Part shown: piece by piece, positions 37,911 to 46,490 of the stretch
Layout: each line of letters begins with the position of its first letter
How positions within the stretch are numbered: position 1 is the stretch's first letter
From: Bacteroides clarus YIT 12056
GTDB lineage: Bacteria > Bacteroidota > Bacteroidia > Bacteroidales > Bacteroidaceae
Assembly: GCF_900129655.1 (NCBI RefSeq)
Contig: NZ_FQWK01000004.1
Coordinates: 186,001 to 250,000, forward strand
Direction of reading: 5' to 3'
DNA length: 64,000 nt
Made by a program: the position numbers and the translations under genes
The notes under the pieces: generated by a model
Database searches by the model: none
The model's input: only the letters and a program-made list of their open reading frames with translations
What the model was told of the DNA's origin: nothing

Positions 37911-40118
37911 ATGGAGCAAAACTCTGAATTAACGCTTGCATGGCAGTTCATTGAAAATACAGGCACTCATCTTTTTTTGACCGGTAAGGCCGGAACCGGT
38001 AAAACAACCTTCTTACGTAAGCTCAAGCGGGAAAGTCCTAAGCGCATGGTCGTTATCGCGCCGACCGGTATCGCGGCCATCAATGCCGGCGGTGTAACAA
38101 TCCATTCGTTCTTTCAGATTCCGTTCGCGCCTTATGTGCCCGAAAGCTCGTTCAGTACGAATGGACAGGCAACCTATCGTTTCCGTTTCGGTAAGGAGAA
38201 AATCAATATCATACGCAGTATGGACCTGCTGGTGATTGATGAAATCAGTATGGTGCGTGCCGACCTGTTGGATGCGGTAGATGAAATGCTCCGCCGTTAC
38301 CGCGACCGTCACAAGCCGTTTGGCGGTGTGCAACTATTGATGATTGGCGATTTGCAGCAGTTGGCTCCCGTAGTGAAGGACGAGGAATGGCAGATGCTGA
38401 AGAAGTATTACGATACTCCCTATTTTTTCTCCAGCCGCGCGCTGAAGCAGACGGAATACTGCACTATCGAACTTAAAACCGTATACAGGCAGAGTGACGG
38501 AGCTTTCTTGGACTTACTGAACCGCATTCGCGAGAATCATTGCGACCCTCAAGTCCTGGAAGCCCTGAACCGTCGCTATCTTCCCGATTTCCAACCCCGG
38601 AAGGAAGAGGGTTATATCCGTCTGGTCACCCATAACTACCAGGCGCAGCGCATCAACAATTACGAACTGGAACAGCTTCCGGGACGTTCTTATGCTTTTC
38701 GTGCCACGATTGACGGAAAGTTTCCCGAGTATTCATATCCCACGGACGAACTCCTGGAGCTGAAAAAAGGCGCTCAGGTGATGTTTGTAAAGAACGACTC
38801 GTCCGGCGAGCACCGCTACTATAACGGTATGATCGGTGAAGTCACCGACCTTTCCGCCGACAGCATCGAAGTGCGTGCCAAAGATAGCACCGTTGCCTTC
38901 CTGCTGCAAGAAGAGGAGTGGGCAAACGCAAAATACGTATTGGACGAGGAAAGCAAGGAGATTGTGGAAGATATTGAAGGTACTTTCCGGCAGTTCCCTT
39001 TGAAACTGGCATGGGCCATTACGATTCATAAAAGCCAGGGGCTTACGTTTGAACGCGCCATTATCGACGCCAGCTCATCCTTTGCGCACGGACAGACGTA
39101 TGTGGCTCTGAGCCGTTGCAAGACATTGGAAGGTTTGGTGCTTAGCGCCCCGCTTTCCGCAAAAGCCGTTATCAGCGACCGGGCGGTAGACCGCTTTACG
39201 GAAGAAGCACGCAGAAACGAACCGGATGAAGACCGCTTCCATTCGTTGCAGCGAACCTATTTCCATGAACTGTTGTCGGGACTATTCGATTTCCGGCCGT
39301 TGGAGCAATCGCTTCAGCGCTATGTACGCCTGATTGACGAGCATCTTTATAAACTCTATCCCAAGCAGTTGGCAGCATACAAGGCAGAAGCGGAACGTTT
39401 TCACGAGAAGGTGGTGATAGTGGCGCAGAAGTTCGGTATGCAATACAACCGTCTGATTGACGCCGCGCAGAACTATGCTACGGACGAAACATTGCAGGAA
39501 CGGATTGCTGCGGGAGCCGGCTACTTCAAAAAAGAAATGGAGCCTCAGTATCTCGTATTGATAAAAGAACGGGTTCTTGCCACGGACAACAAGGAACTGA
39601 AGAAACAGTTGAATACCGCGAAAGAAGAGCTGAATACCCTTTTCTTGCTGAAAGACGACCTCTTGGCTTACGTCATAGCGCACGGATTCCGTACAGCCGA
39701 ATATTTAAGGCAGAAAGCGATACTCTCCATCGGTGACTCCGCTCTTTCCGGTAAAGAAGACCTGAAACGAAGAGGACTGTTGGATGCGGTGGAGAAGAAT
39801 ATACGGGAACGGAAAAAGAAAGAATCGGCAACACCTGCTGTTCAAGTTCCTTCGGACGTGTTACATCCCGAACTTTACGACCGGCTGGTGGCATGGAGAA
39901 ACTCGGAAGCGTCCCGGCTGGGGCTGCCCGTCTATACGGTTATCCAACAAAAAGCCATTTTAGGCATCAGCAACCTGCTGCCCGCCGATAAAGCCATGCT
40001 TGTCCGCATCCCTTATTTCGGAAAGAAAGGAGTGGAAAAGTACGGGGATATTATTTTGGAAATGGTACATGGATACCGCAAGGAGAAAGGATTGGCAGAG
40101 CCGGAACTCATGCTTTAG
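37911..40118 (+). CDS. Pif1/RecD-like helicase with C-terminal HRDC domain
   Basis: The 735-residue protein has Walker A LTGKAGTGKTTFLRKL (about 23-38), motif Ia APTGIAAINAGGVTIHSFF, Walker B DLLVIDEISMV, the motif III region MIGDLQQLAPV, and a C-terminal motif VI YVALSRCKTLEGL. It belongs to the superfamily 1B Pif1-like 5'-3' DNA helicases. Residues about 643-720 form an HRDC domain (LYDRLVAWRNSEASRLGLP) seen in RecQ helicases, which suggests structured-DNA or recombination work. Its stop overlaps the convergent gene's stop by four bases. Confidence 0.9.
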   Translation: MEQNSELTLAWQFIENTGTHLFLTGKAGTGKTTFLRKLKRESPKRMVVIAPTGIAAINAGGVTIHSFFQIPFAPYVPESSFSTNGQATYRFRFGKEKINIIRSMDLLVIDEISMVRADLLDAVDEMLRRYRDRHKPFGGVQLLMIGDLQQLAPVVKDEEWQMLKKYYDTPYFFSSRALKQTEYCTIELKTVYRQSDGAFLDLLNRIRENHCDPQVLEALNRRYLPDFQPRKEEGYIRLVTHNYQAQRINNYELEQLPGRSYAFRATIDGKFPEYSYPTDELLELKKGAQVMFVKNDSSGEHRYYNGMIGEVTDLSADSIEVRAKDSTVAFLLQEEEWANAKYVLDEESKEIVEDIEGTFRQFPLKLAWAITIHKSQGLTFERAIIDASSSFAHGQTYVALSRCKTLEGLVLSAPLSAKAVISDRAVDRFTEEARRNEPDEDRFHSLQRTYFHELLSGLFDFRPLEQSLQRYVRLIDEHLYKLYPKQLAAYKAEAERFHEKVVIVAQKFGMQYNRLIDAAQNYATDETLQERIAAGAGYFKKEMEPQYLVLIKERVLATDNKELKKQLNTAKEELNTLFLLKDDLLAYVIAHGFRTAEYLRQKAILSIGDSALSGKEDLKRRGLLDAVEKNIRERKKKESATPAVQVPSDVLHPELYDRLVAWRNSEASRLGLPVYTVIQQKAILGISNLLPADKAMLVRIPYFGKKGVEKYGDIILEMVHGYRKEKGLAEPELML

Positions 40119-40690
40119 AACGGGCTTCTGTTACCTTGCTGCACTTCGATGCGTATGCCGAACGCTCCGTTGGAAGATTTCATCTCGAATGCGCCCTTGA
40201 AGTTGTTCTTCTCCCATGGCAGCGCCGAGCGGTTGGGAACTTTCCAGCCGTCTTTGTCATATTCGCCATAGGTATTGATACGCATACCGTTTTTCAGTTT
40301 GAAGCTGCCCATCTGCAGATTCTCCGGTGACGACCAGAATCCGGTCAGCCCGAACGGATTCATGCTGTAAACGGTGGAATTGGTCAGTGAGAATACATTC
40401 GAAAGCCCTTGCGAGTAGGTAACGTCCGGATTAAGACGGAATATGCTGCTGTAATCCTTGCTTGCGTCCGGTATTTCCAGCGTAAACTCAGGCAGGCGGG
40501 GAGCTTCCATTTTCATCAGGCTCATATCCAAAAGAAAGCCGTTGTAATTCTTTGTTTCGGGCAGGAATACGCCATCGGGCGGAGTACCGTCGGGCAGGGA
40601 GCGTACGCTGTCGCCCTTCACTTCGCTTTGGGCATATAGCGAAGCGATACTTGCAAGCAGTGCGATGATAAAAAAGCAAACTCGTTTCAT
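40115..40690 (-). CDS. Secreted hypothetical protein
   Basis: The 191-residue protein has a signal peptide (MKRVCFFIIALLASIASLYAQ) and no domain I recognise. The mature part is polar, with ends of beta character (GSFKLKNGMRINTYGEYD, GAFEMKSSNGAFGIRIEVQQ), so a periplasmic or outer-membrane-associated role is possible. An ATG four codons earlier (40702) is the alternative start. It lies tail to tail with the helicase gene with a 4-bp overlap and no room for a terminator. Upstream bases 40691-40871 hold nothing I can name. Confidence 0.7.
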   Translation of the reverse strand: MKRVCFFIIALLASIASLYAQSEVKGDSVRSLPDGTPPDGVFLPETKNYNGFLLDMSLMKMEAPRLPEFTLEIPDASKDYSSIFRLNPDVTYSQGLSNVFSLTNSTVYSMNPFGLTGFWSSPENLQMGSFKLKNGMRINTYGEYDKDGWKVPNRSALPWEKNNFKGAFEMKSSNGAFGIRIEVQQGNRSPF

Positions 40691-40871
40691 TGTTCCATTC
40701 AACTATTCTTAATGGAGCTTTCACCAATCCGGCGGTTTCGCTCCTTCATTCTTTAATTCCCCGTCTCCCGATTACAAAGATAAACCTTTCCGGTCATTCT
40801 TCGAAATTTCTTTAAGTAAATATTGAGGGGCGGTCTGCATCGGGAGTGTTCGTCTCATTCACTTATACTCT

Positions 40872-41588
40872 TTATACTATCAGTTTATATCCTATTCCGC
40901 GTACGTTTACGATGCGGATTCGGTCGTCCAGCGCCAGTTTGTGGCGTAGCTTGGTGATGAACACGTGCAGGCTGCGGGAGTTGAAAAAGCTGTCATCTCC
41001 CCAAAGTTCGAGCAGAACATTCTGGGTGTTGACAACCTGGTTACGGTTTTCGCAGAGGCGTTTCAGTATTTCCGATTCACGGTGGGAGAGTTCCATATCC
41101 GTGTCAGTGTGCGGAGATACGGCAGTCCCTATATACGACAACCGTTGCGTGACGGAGTTAAACCGGTAATCGCCTATTTCAAAGTCGGTGACTTCTTTGG
41201 GTGCGGCGTCAGTGAAGCTGAAAGCCCTGCCCGCCAGCGCTTTGATACGGATAATCAGCTCTTGCATGCCGAAAGGCTTTTTCAGATAATCGTTGGCGCC
41301 AAGCTCAAAGCCCTCTACGACATCATTGATGGCCGAGCGGGCGGTAAGGAACAGTACCGGCGTATGCTTGTCAGTCTGGCGGATGCGGCGTACCATTTCA
41401 AAACCGTCCATGCGGGGCATCATTACGTCGGCCACGAGTACATCGGGGCGCAGGTCGAAGAACCGGCGCAATCCCTCTTCACCGTCGGCAGCGGTGTGGA
41501 TGGTGAAGTTCTGCCCTTCAAGCGTGTCTTTTATAATCATGGCAAGGGTTTCTTCATCCTCAACCAATAATACTTTTATTTTATCCAT
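40872..41588 (-). CDS. OmpR/PhoB-type response regulator
   Basis: The 238-residue protein has a receiver domain (residues 4-118) with the acidic pair E10/D11, phospho-acceptor Asp54 in LVADVMMPRMDG, Thr82 in FLTARSA and Lys104 before Pro. The C-terminal winged helix (about 140-235) contains SHRESEILKRLCENRNQVV and RSLHVFITKLRHKL. It is a DNA-binding transcription factor phosphorylated by the kinase gene that precedes it on the same strand. OmpR-type proteins bind tandem direct repeats, and the 22-bp arrays at 41659-41808 and 43612-43663 are natural candidates. Confidence 0.95.
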   Translation of the reverse strand: MDKIKVLLVEDEETLAMIIKDTLEGQNFTIHTAADGEEGLRRFFDLRPDVLVADVMMPRMDGFEMVRRIRQTDKHTPVLFLTARSAINDVVEGFELGANDYLKKPFGMQELIIRIKALAGRAFSFTDAAPKEVTDFEIGDYRFNSVTQRLSYIGTAVSPHTDTDMELSHRESEILKRLCENRNQVVNTQNVLLELWGDDSFFNSRSLHVFITKLRHKLALDDRIRIVNVRGIGYKLIV

Positions 41589-41616
41589 AGTCCTTTATTT
41601 TTTCTGTATTATGAGC

Positions 41617-41624
41617 CGAATTTA
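41617..41624 (-). promoter_or_regulatory. Probable promoter of the response regulator gene
   Basis: The minus strand reads TAAATTCG, seven of eight positions of TAnnTTTG, 28 bp before the gene. The 22-bp repeat array begins about 35 bp upstream of it, a normal place for activator sites. Confidence 0.4.
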
Positions 41625-41658
41625 GTTACTCCTGAGGCGGATGTCGGTTTTCAGCGGC

Positions 41659-41808
41659 GAAACAGATTGTTCCAACCGTTGAAACACTTTGTTTCCCTAC
41701 GGTGAACATTTTGTTTCGCTATGCGGAACATTCTGTTTTCATGCCTTGAAACAAAGTGTTCAAACACGTAAAAAACACTTTGTTTCGTGCGTTGAAGCTT
41801 TTTGTCCC
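41659..41808. repeat. Array of seven 22-bp-spaced dyad-like sites between kinase and regulator genes
   Basis: Sites start at 41659, 41681, 41703, 41725, about 41748, 41772 and 41794. The best unit is GAAACACTTTGTTTC (GAAACA-N3-TGTTTC, a perfect dyad); others vary, for example TGAACATTTTGTTTC. The first four are on an exact 22-bp pitch. Site 5 (GAAACAAAGTGTT) is inverted relative to sites 2 and 6, and sites 5/6 form a 13-bp hairpin. The array fills almost all of the 229-bp gap between the two genes. Confidence 0.85.
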
Positions 41809-41817
41809 ATACAGATT

Positions 41818-43533
41818 TCAATCATCCGCCTGCTTGTTTAATCTTACAACAAAGGTGCTGCCTTTGCCCGGTTCGCTCTTTACGGATATGCTCCCGCCAT
41901 GTTTCCCAACCATGGTCTTGACGTAGAACAAACCGAGCCCGTAGCCCTTCACGTCATGCAGATTACCGGTGGGAACACGGTAGAACTTATCGAATATGTG
42001 GCTCTGCTTTTCGGGAGCGATACCTATTCCACGGTCGCTGATGGCGATTTCGACAAGTTTTCCTTGTTCCGCTGCGTTGATTTGCCGGCAGCGGATGTTT
42101 ACTTCCGCCTCTCCCGGCGAGTATTTTATGGCGTTATCTATCAGGTTGCTGATGATGTTACTGAAATGAGTGCGGTCGGCGGTAAGAGCCAGGTCTTCCG
42201 GCTCGATATCTACCGATATATGCACGGGCTTCTCCGATTTCAGTGTGTGCTGTTCGATGAGCGGTTCGAGGATATCTCCGACGGACAGTACTTCCGGATG
42301 CAGGCGGAAGGTCTTGCGGCGTTCCATACTCATGGAAAGTATTTGCTCGACAAGTCCGCTGAGCCGCTGCAACTGTTCCTGGCAGATACGCAGGTATTTG
42401 TCGCGTTGCGTCTTGTCTTCCGCCTGGTTAAAGTTCAGCAGGGCATCGTTGGCGGCGTAGGCGACGGCGATAGGGGTTTTCAGCTCATGGGTGATGTTGT
42501 TGGTGAAATCGCTTTTCATCTCTTCCAGCGTCTTTTGCCGCAGAATGGTGCGGATAAGTACCCAGAATGCGAAGATAAGGATAATCAGAATGACGAACGA
42601 GGTAGCCAGTATGCCCGACATCTGCTTCAACACCAGTTGCGTGACGGGCTCTATCCAAAGACGGTAGCTTTGGTGGGTATTGAGGTCGAAGGCGTAGTTG
42701 TATTGCTTGGCGTCAGGGCCGGGGATATATCCGGCAGTACCGGCAACGGCCAGCGTGTCCACGAATGTGTAAGGCGCGTCTTTGTCGCTCGTGTAGATAT
42801 GCTCCAAACGGTAGGGCAGCGTGATGCCCCGGTCTTTCAGTTGAAGGGTCAGCAGGCTGTCGTACACGAGGACGTCGGGGTCGGAGATAATGTCCAGACC
42901 GGAGTGCAGACCTCGTTGGAAATAGGTGGCGAGTTCCAGCATGCTGTTCTGGTCGCGCAGAATCACATCCAGCCCGTCTTTGGCTCTCAGGGCGGCTTGG
43001 GGCGAGTTACCGGTATCTTTTACGGCGGCTTCCAGCTTCTTTTGGGCTGAATCGGGGTTCAGCCATTGAGCCTTGCTCCGGTCTTTGTTTCGTTCTATGA
43101 AAAGCACGTCACCGGAGTCCGAGGCGGCAATGTCATCACGGGTGACAATAGCTTGTACGGAAGAATTGTCCGAGATATTCATCGAAATGGTATCACTCTT
43201 TTGATGGATGACCTGCTGGGTGGTGGTTTCTTCTTTCTCACCGTTGCGGTCTATACTGGTGGTGCTGCGTACATAGGCTTTGTTTTGCGTTCCGTCTTTC
43301 TCGAATCCGGCGGATACGCTCACTTCTCCATGGTCGGTGCTGTCCTTACGCATCCTTTCCACACGCAGCATCATTTCATTATAGTCGCTCATGCGCATGG
43401 CTTCTATGATGTTGCGTTCCAGGTCATTGCGCATGGTGCGGTACAGTCCGCCGAGCCAATAGGCCTGGTAGGAGAAGATGCCCGCCAAAGACAGGATAAC
43501 GAGTACGGCAATATATTTCAGAGGCAGTTTCAT
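41818..43533 (-). CDS. Two-component sensor histidine kinase
   Basis: The 571-residue protein has a first membrane helix (KYIAVLVILSLAGIFSYQAYW), a periplasmic sensor region of about 280 residues, a second helix (ILATSFVILIILIFAFWVLI, about 313-332), a HisKA domain with His349 in NNITHELKTPIAVAY, and a HATPase domain with N box NLIDNAIKYSP, ISDRGIGIAP and KGYGLGLFYV. The sensor part has no family I recognise. The kinase gene precedes the regulator by a 229-bp spacer filled with repeats. Gene order kinase-regulator with such a spacer is unusual, since such pairs normally overlap or nearly touch. Confidence 0.95.
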   Translation of the reverse strand: MKLPLKYIAVLVILSLAGIFSYQAYWLGGLYRTMRNDLERNIIEAMRMSDYNEMMLRVERMRKDSTDHGEVSVSAGFEKDGTQNKAYVRSTTSIDRNGEKEETTTQQVIHQKSDTISMNISDNSSVQAIVTRDDIAASDSGDVLFIERNKDRSKAQWLNPDSAQKKLEAAVKDTGNSPQAALRAKDGLDVILRDQNSMLELATYFQRGLHSGLDIISDPDVLVYDSLLTLQLKDRGITLPYRLEHIYTSDKDAPYTFVDTLAVAGTAGYIPGPDAKQYNYAFDLNTHQSYRLWIEPVTQLVLKQMSGILATSFVILIILIFAFWVLIRTILRQKTLEEMKSDFTNNITHELKTPIAVAYAANDALLNFNQAEDKTQRDKYLRICQEQLQRLSGLVEQILSMSMERRKTFRLHPEVLSVGDILEPLIEQHTLKSEKPVHISVDIEPEDLALTADRTHFSNIISNLIDNAIKYSPGEAEVNIRCRQINAAEQGKLVEIAISDRGIGIAPEKQSHIFDKFYRVPTGNLHDVKGYGLGLFYVKTMVGKHGGSISVKSEPGKGSTFVVRLNKQADD

Positions 43534-43565
43534 GGCAGTTTCTTTATGCTTAATGCTTACGCAGG

Positions 43566-43573
43566 CAAATATA
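43566..43573 (-). promoter_or_regulatory. Promoter of the sensor kinase gene
   Basis: The minus strand reads TATATTTG, a full match to TAnnTTTG, 32 bp before the kinase start. The GATAACA repeat set lies 39-90 bp upstream of it. Confidence 0.65.
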
Positions 43574-43611
43574 AGGAGTTATATCGTGCGCTGTATCATG
43601 CGGTAAGACTA

Positions 43612-43663
43612 AATAACACTTCCGATAACAGTAGATAACACTTGGTAAGCCGGTGATAACACA
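43612..43663. repeat. GATAACA direct repeats between kinase and outer membrane gene
   Basis: AATAACACTT (43612), GATAACAGTA (43624), GATAACACTT (43634) and GATAACACAG (43655) recur at 10-12 and about 21-22 bp spacing on one face of the helix. The divergent intergenic region (43534-43745) serves the kinase and the TonB-receptor-like gene, so the repeats could control both. The AACACTT core also occurs in the 41659-41808 array. Confidence 0.6.
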
Positions 43664-43745
43664 GAGTTACGCGGCTAATGCCGTACTTTGCGGAGGTCAA
43701 TTAAAATATGCCTGACTATAAATTAAATTTCAACACTAACTTGAT

Positions 43746-45911
43746 ATGAAACGATTTTATCTGTTATCAGCCATTTGCCTGACAAGCATCAGCCTTTCCG
43801 CCCAGGAAAGCACCGGCGAAGAACGTACTCTCAGCGCTGACAGTATTATAACCTCGGATGCCCGGCTGGACAGCATCTACCAAAGTCTGCCCGAAGTAAT
43901 GATAACCGGCGAGCGTCCCGTAGTAAAAGCATCGCAAGGCAAACTGGTTTATGACTTGCCGCGGCTTATCCGCGACCTGCCTGTGGACAACGCTTATGAT
44001 GCCGTAAAGGAGCTTCCCGGCGTAACCGAGATGAACGGCGCTTTGCAATTGGCGGGGCAGGGCGTCACCGTCGTTCTGAACGGAAAGGTAACCACCCTCA
44101 GTGTCGAACAGTTGTATTCATTGCTGCGGAGCATCCCTGCGAGCCGTATAGAAAAAGCCGAAGTGATGTACAATGCGCCCGCCCGCTACCAAGTGCGCGG
44201 CGCCCTTATCAACATACAATTGAAGCAGACCGCAGACGGCCCTTCTTCCTGGCAAGGCGAGCTTTATGGCAAGTACAACCAGAAGTATTACGAAAACTTT
44301 GAAGAGCGTGCCAGCCTCTTATATAACGGAAATAAGTTCTCAGCGGATTTTCTTTACTCGCACAAACATGGCCGTACTTACAATACGACGGACAAAGAGG
44401 CTATGCACACTCTGGCGGATGGCTCGGTGTACCCGATGACTACCGATGAGGTGCGCCGCGGCCGTTCGCATACGCATAGTTTCCGGGTGGGAGCCGATTA
44501 CAATATCGCTGAAGAGCATCAGTTGAGCTTTGTTTATAACGGTAACTATCAAACGTATCACAACCGGATGCATATCAACGGTTCGCAGCAGTCCACCACG
44601 CTGAGTAACAGTACGGATTGGCTTCACAACGGTCGTCTGGACTACCGTACTCCCTTCGGTTTGAAAGCGGGTGTGGAACTGACCTATTATCGTTCTCCGT
44701 CCGACCAGCTGTTGAACAGCCGTCTGCTGGAGAGCGATGAACTCGACTTCTTTACGCAAGACTGCCAGCGCATCAACCGCTGGAAAATGTTTTTGGCGCA
44801 GGAACACAGTCTGGGCAAGGGCTGGGGATTGAATTACGGCATCGTCTATACCACCAGCACCGACAACAGCTACCAATATTACTACGACCCGGAAACCGGA
44901 GAGCAGCTGGGAGATGAAAACACAACTTCGTTGGCAGCCGGTGATAACTCCGCCGATAACCTCAGCAACATGAAATCACGCAAACGGGAAGAAACACTGA
45001 ACATCTATGCGGGCTTCAACAAGAGTTTCGGCGATAAGCTCTCGCTGGACGCATCCTTAGCCATAGAACGCTATAAAACGCCCGTATGGAACCAGTGGGA
45101 TTTGTATCCTGCCATCAATCTGAACTATATGCCTGCTCCCGGACATATCCTGCAACTTGCGTTGAGCAGTGATAAGGACTATCCCGATTATTGGGCTGTG
45201 CAGGATGCCGTTTCGTATATCGGCGGCGGGTATTCCGAGATTCACGGTAATCCTCTGCTGAAGCCTGCGCAAAGCTACGAGTTTAAGATGAACTACGTTT
45301 TGAAGGGAAAATATATCTTCAGTACCTGGTTCAGCCATACCAAAGACTACTCGACGCAGACGCTTTACCAATCCTCGCAACGGTTGGTCGAGATTTATAA
45401 GTATATGAATTTTGATTATCAGCAACAGGCTGGTATACAGGCGTCAGTGCCGTTTAAGATAAAGAATTGGTTGAATTCCCGCCTGACGCTTATCGGGATA
45501 TGGCATCACGAGAAAGACAATGACTTTTGGGATATTCCTTTCAATCGCAAACAGTGTTACGGCATAGCTCAAATGAACAATACTTTCACCCTTTCCACCA
45601 AACCCGATTTGAAACTGACCCTCACCGGATTTGTACATAGCAAAGCGATTCAGGGGATTTACGACCTGCCTGTTTCCGGCAATGTGAACGCCGCCCTGCG
45701 CTATGGATTTGCCAAAGGAAAGGCTATACTGAATTTGTATTGCAACGATATATTCGAAACAGGGCAAATCTCTCCGCGCATCCGCTTCCGGACACAGAAC
45801 GTAACCAATCATTATTCGTGCTTTCGCGAGTTGGGAGTGTCGTTCACATACAAATTCGGTGGCTATAAAGAAAAGCAAAGGGAAGGGGTGGATACATCAC
45901 GATTTAAATGA
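43746..45911 (+). CDS. TonB-dependent-receptor-like outer membrane beta-barrel protein
   Basis: The 721-residue protein has a signal peptide (residues 1-19, ending SLSAQ), a plug-like domain at about 48-160 (VMITGERPVVKASQGKLVY, VKELPGVTEMNGALQLAGQ, LRSIPASRIEKAEVMYNAP), and a long C-terminal barrel of amphipathic strands ending ELGVSFTYKFGGYK. This is the OMP_b-brl_3 layout of Bacteroidetes. There is no SusD partner and no N-terminal carboxypeptidase-like domain. The divergent two-component system and the shared repeat array suggest it is regulated by that system. The substrate is unknown. Confidence 0.85.
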   Translation: MKRFYLLSAICLTSISLSAQESTGEERTLSADSIITSDARLDSIYQSLPEVMITGERPVVKASQGKLVYDLPRLIRDLPVDNAYDAVKELPGVTEMNGALQLAGQGVTVVLNGKVTTLSVEQLYSLLRSIPASRIEKAEVMYNAPARYQVRGALINIQLKQTADGPSSWQGELYGKYNQKYYENFEERASLLYNGNKFSADFLYSHKHGRTYNTTDKEAMHTLADGSVYPMTTDEVRRGRSHTHSFRVGADYNIAEEHQLSFVYNGNYQTYHNRMHINGSQQSTTLSNSTDWLHNGRLDYRTPFGLKAGVELTYYRSPSDQLLNSRLLESDELDFFTQDCQRINRWKMFLAQEHSLGKGWGLNYGIVYTTSTDNSYQYYYDPETGEQLGDENTTSLAAGDNSADNLSNMKSRKREETLNIYAGFNKSFGDKLSLDASLAIERYKTPVWNQWDLYPAINLNYMPAPGHILQLALSSDKDYPDYWAVQDAVSYIGGGYSEIHGNPLLKPAQSYEFKMNYVLKGKYIFSTWFSHTKDYSTQTLYQSSQRLVEIYKYMNFDYQQQAGIQASVPFKIKNWLNSRLTLIGIWHHEKDNDFWDIPFNRKQCYGIAQMNNTFTLSTKPDLKLTLTGFVHSKAIQGIYDLPVSGNVNAALRYGFAKGKAILNLYCNDIFETGQISPRIRFRTQNVTNHYSCFRELGVSFTYKFGGYKEKQREGVDTSRFK

Positions 45912-45924
45912 TTATTTGGCTGTT

Positions 45925-46070
45925 AATGATTGTTTGAGAATTGAGAAGGATTGAGTAATAAAGAAGGATTGACGATTGAGTGTAACTTGATAATTGAACA
46001 TGACTTGGCGATTAAATATGATTTGGTAGTTAAGCATGTCTTGTCAATTAAATATGATTTTGTAGTTGAT
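45925..46070. repeat. Degenerate 17-18-nt A/T-rich repeats, first tract
   Basis: The segment contains decayed copies of the 17-nt unit seen at 46285-46437 (for example ATTAAATATGATTTGG and TAAGCATGTCTTGTC). The last 37 nt, from TTGTCAATTAAATATG to GTAGTTGATTT, recur almost unchanged before the second REP module (46449-46485). Confidence 0.55.
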
Positions 46071-46082
46071 TTGACAAACTCT

Positions 46083-46269
46083 AAGCCTGAAAGGCTTTCA
46101 TCATATAGCCCGGGGTAGCACCCCGGGTCTAAATGTCCTCTGTATTCTACGCCCTGTAAGGGCAAAAGGTTAATGTTCAAAGATTTTGCCCTTACAGGGC
46201 GCAATGTTAGTCATATATACGTTCCCGGGGTGTTACCCCGGGCTTAGAGATGTAAGGCTTTCAGCCTTA
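46083..46269. repeat. REP/BIME-like composite module, copy 1
   Basis: Five hairpins occur in mirror order: AAGCCTGAAAGGCTT; CCCGGGGT-AGC-ACCCCGGG (46109-46127); the 18-bp stem CGCCCTGTAAGGGCAAAA / its complement (46150-46167 with 46184-46201); CCCGGGGT-GTT-ACCCCGGG (46224-46242); TAAGGCT-TTC-AGCCTTA (46253-46269). The two halves are inverted copies of one roughly 85-95-nt REP-like unit. Confidence 0.85.
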
Positions 46270-46284
46270 GGTTAGTCTATACTT

Positions 46285-46437
46285 AAATATGCCTTGATAT
46301 TAAGTATAACTTGGTCTTAAATATAACTTGATATTAGGTATGATTTGATATTAGGTATGATTTGATATTAGGTATGATTTGATATTAAGTATGATTTGAT
46401 ATTAAGTATAAGTTGATATTAAATATGTCTTGATAAT
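46285..46437. repeat. Tandem repeat of nine 17-bp units
   Basis: Nine contiguous units of 17 bp have consensus ARRTATGATTTGATATT. Units 4-6 (46336-46386) are identical (AGGTATGATTTGATATT) and the outer ones diverge. The array lies between the two REP modules and is noncoding in all frames of useful length. Confidence 0.85.
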
Positions 46438-46490
46438 ATAGGTATGGCTTGTCAATTAAATATGATTTTGTAGTTGATTTGATTAACTCT

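Noticed and set aside
41659..41808. CRISPR array
   Set aside because: Units are short, contiguous and imperfect, with a 22-bp pitch and no unique spacers or cas genes.
41899..43050. 383-codon plus-strand frame inside the sensor kinase
   Set aside because: It is antisense to conserved HisKA/HATPase sequence; the composition is unlike a real protein.
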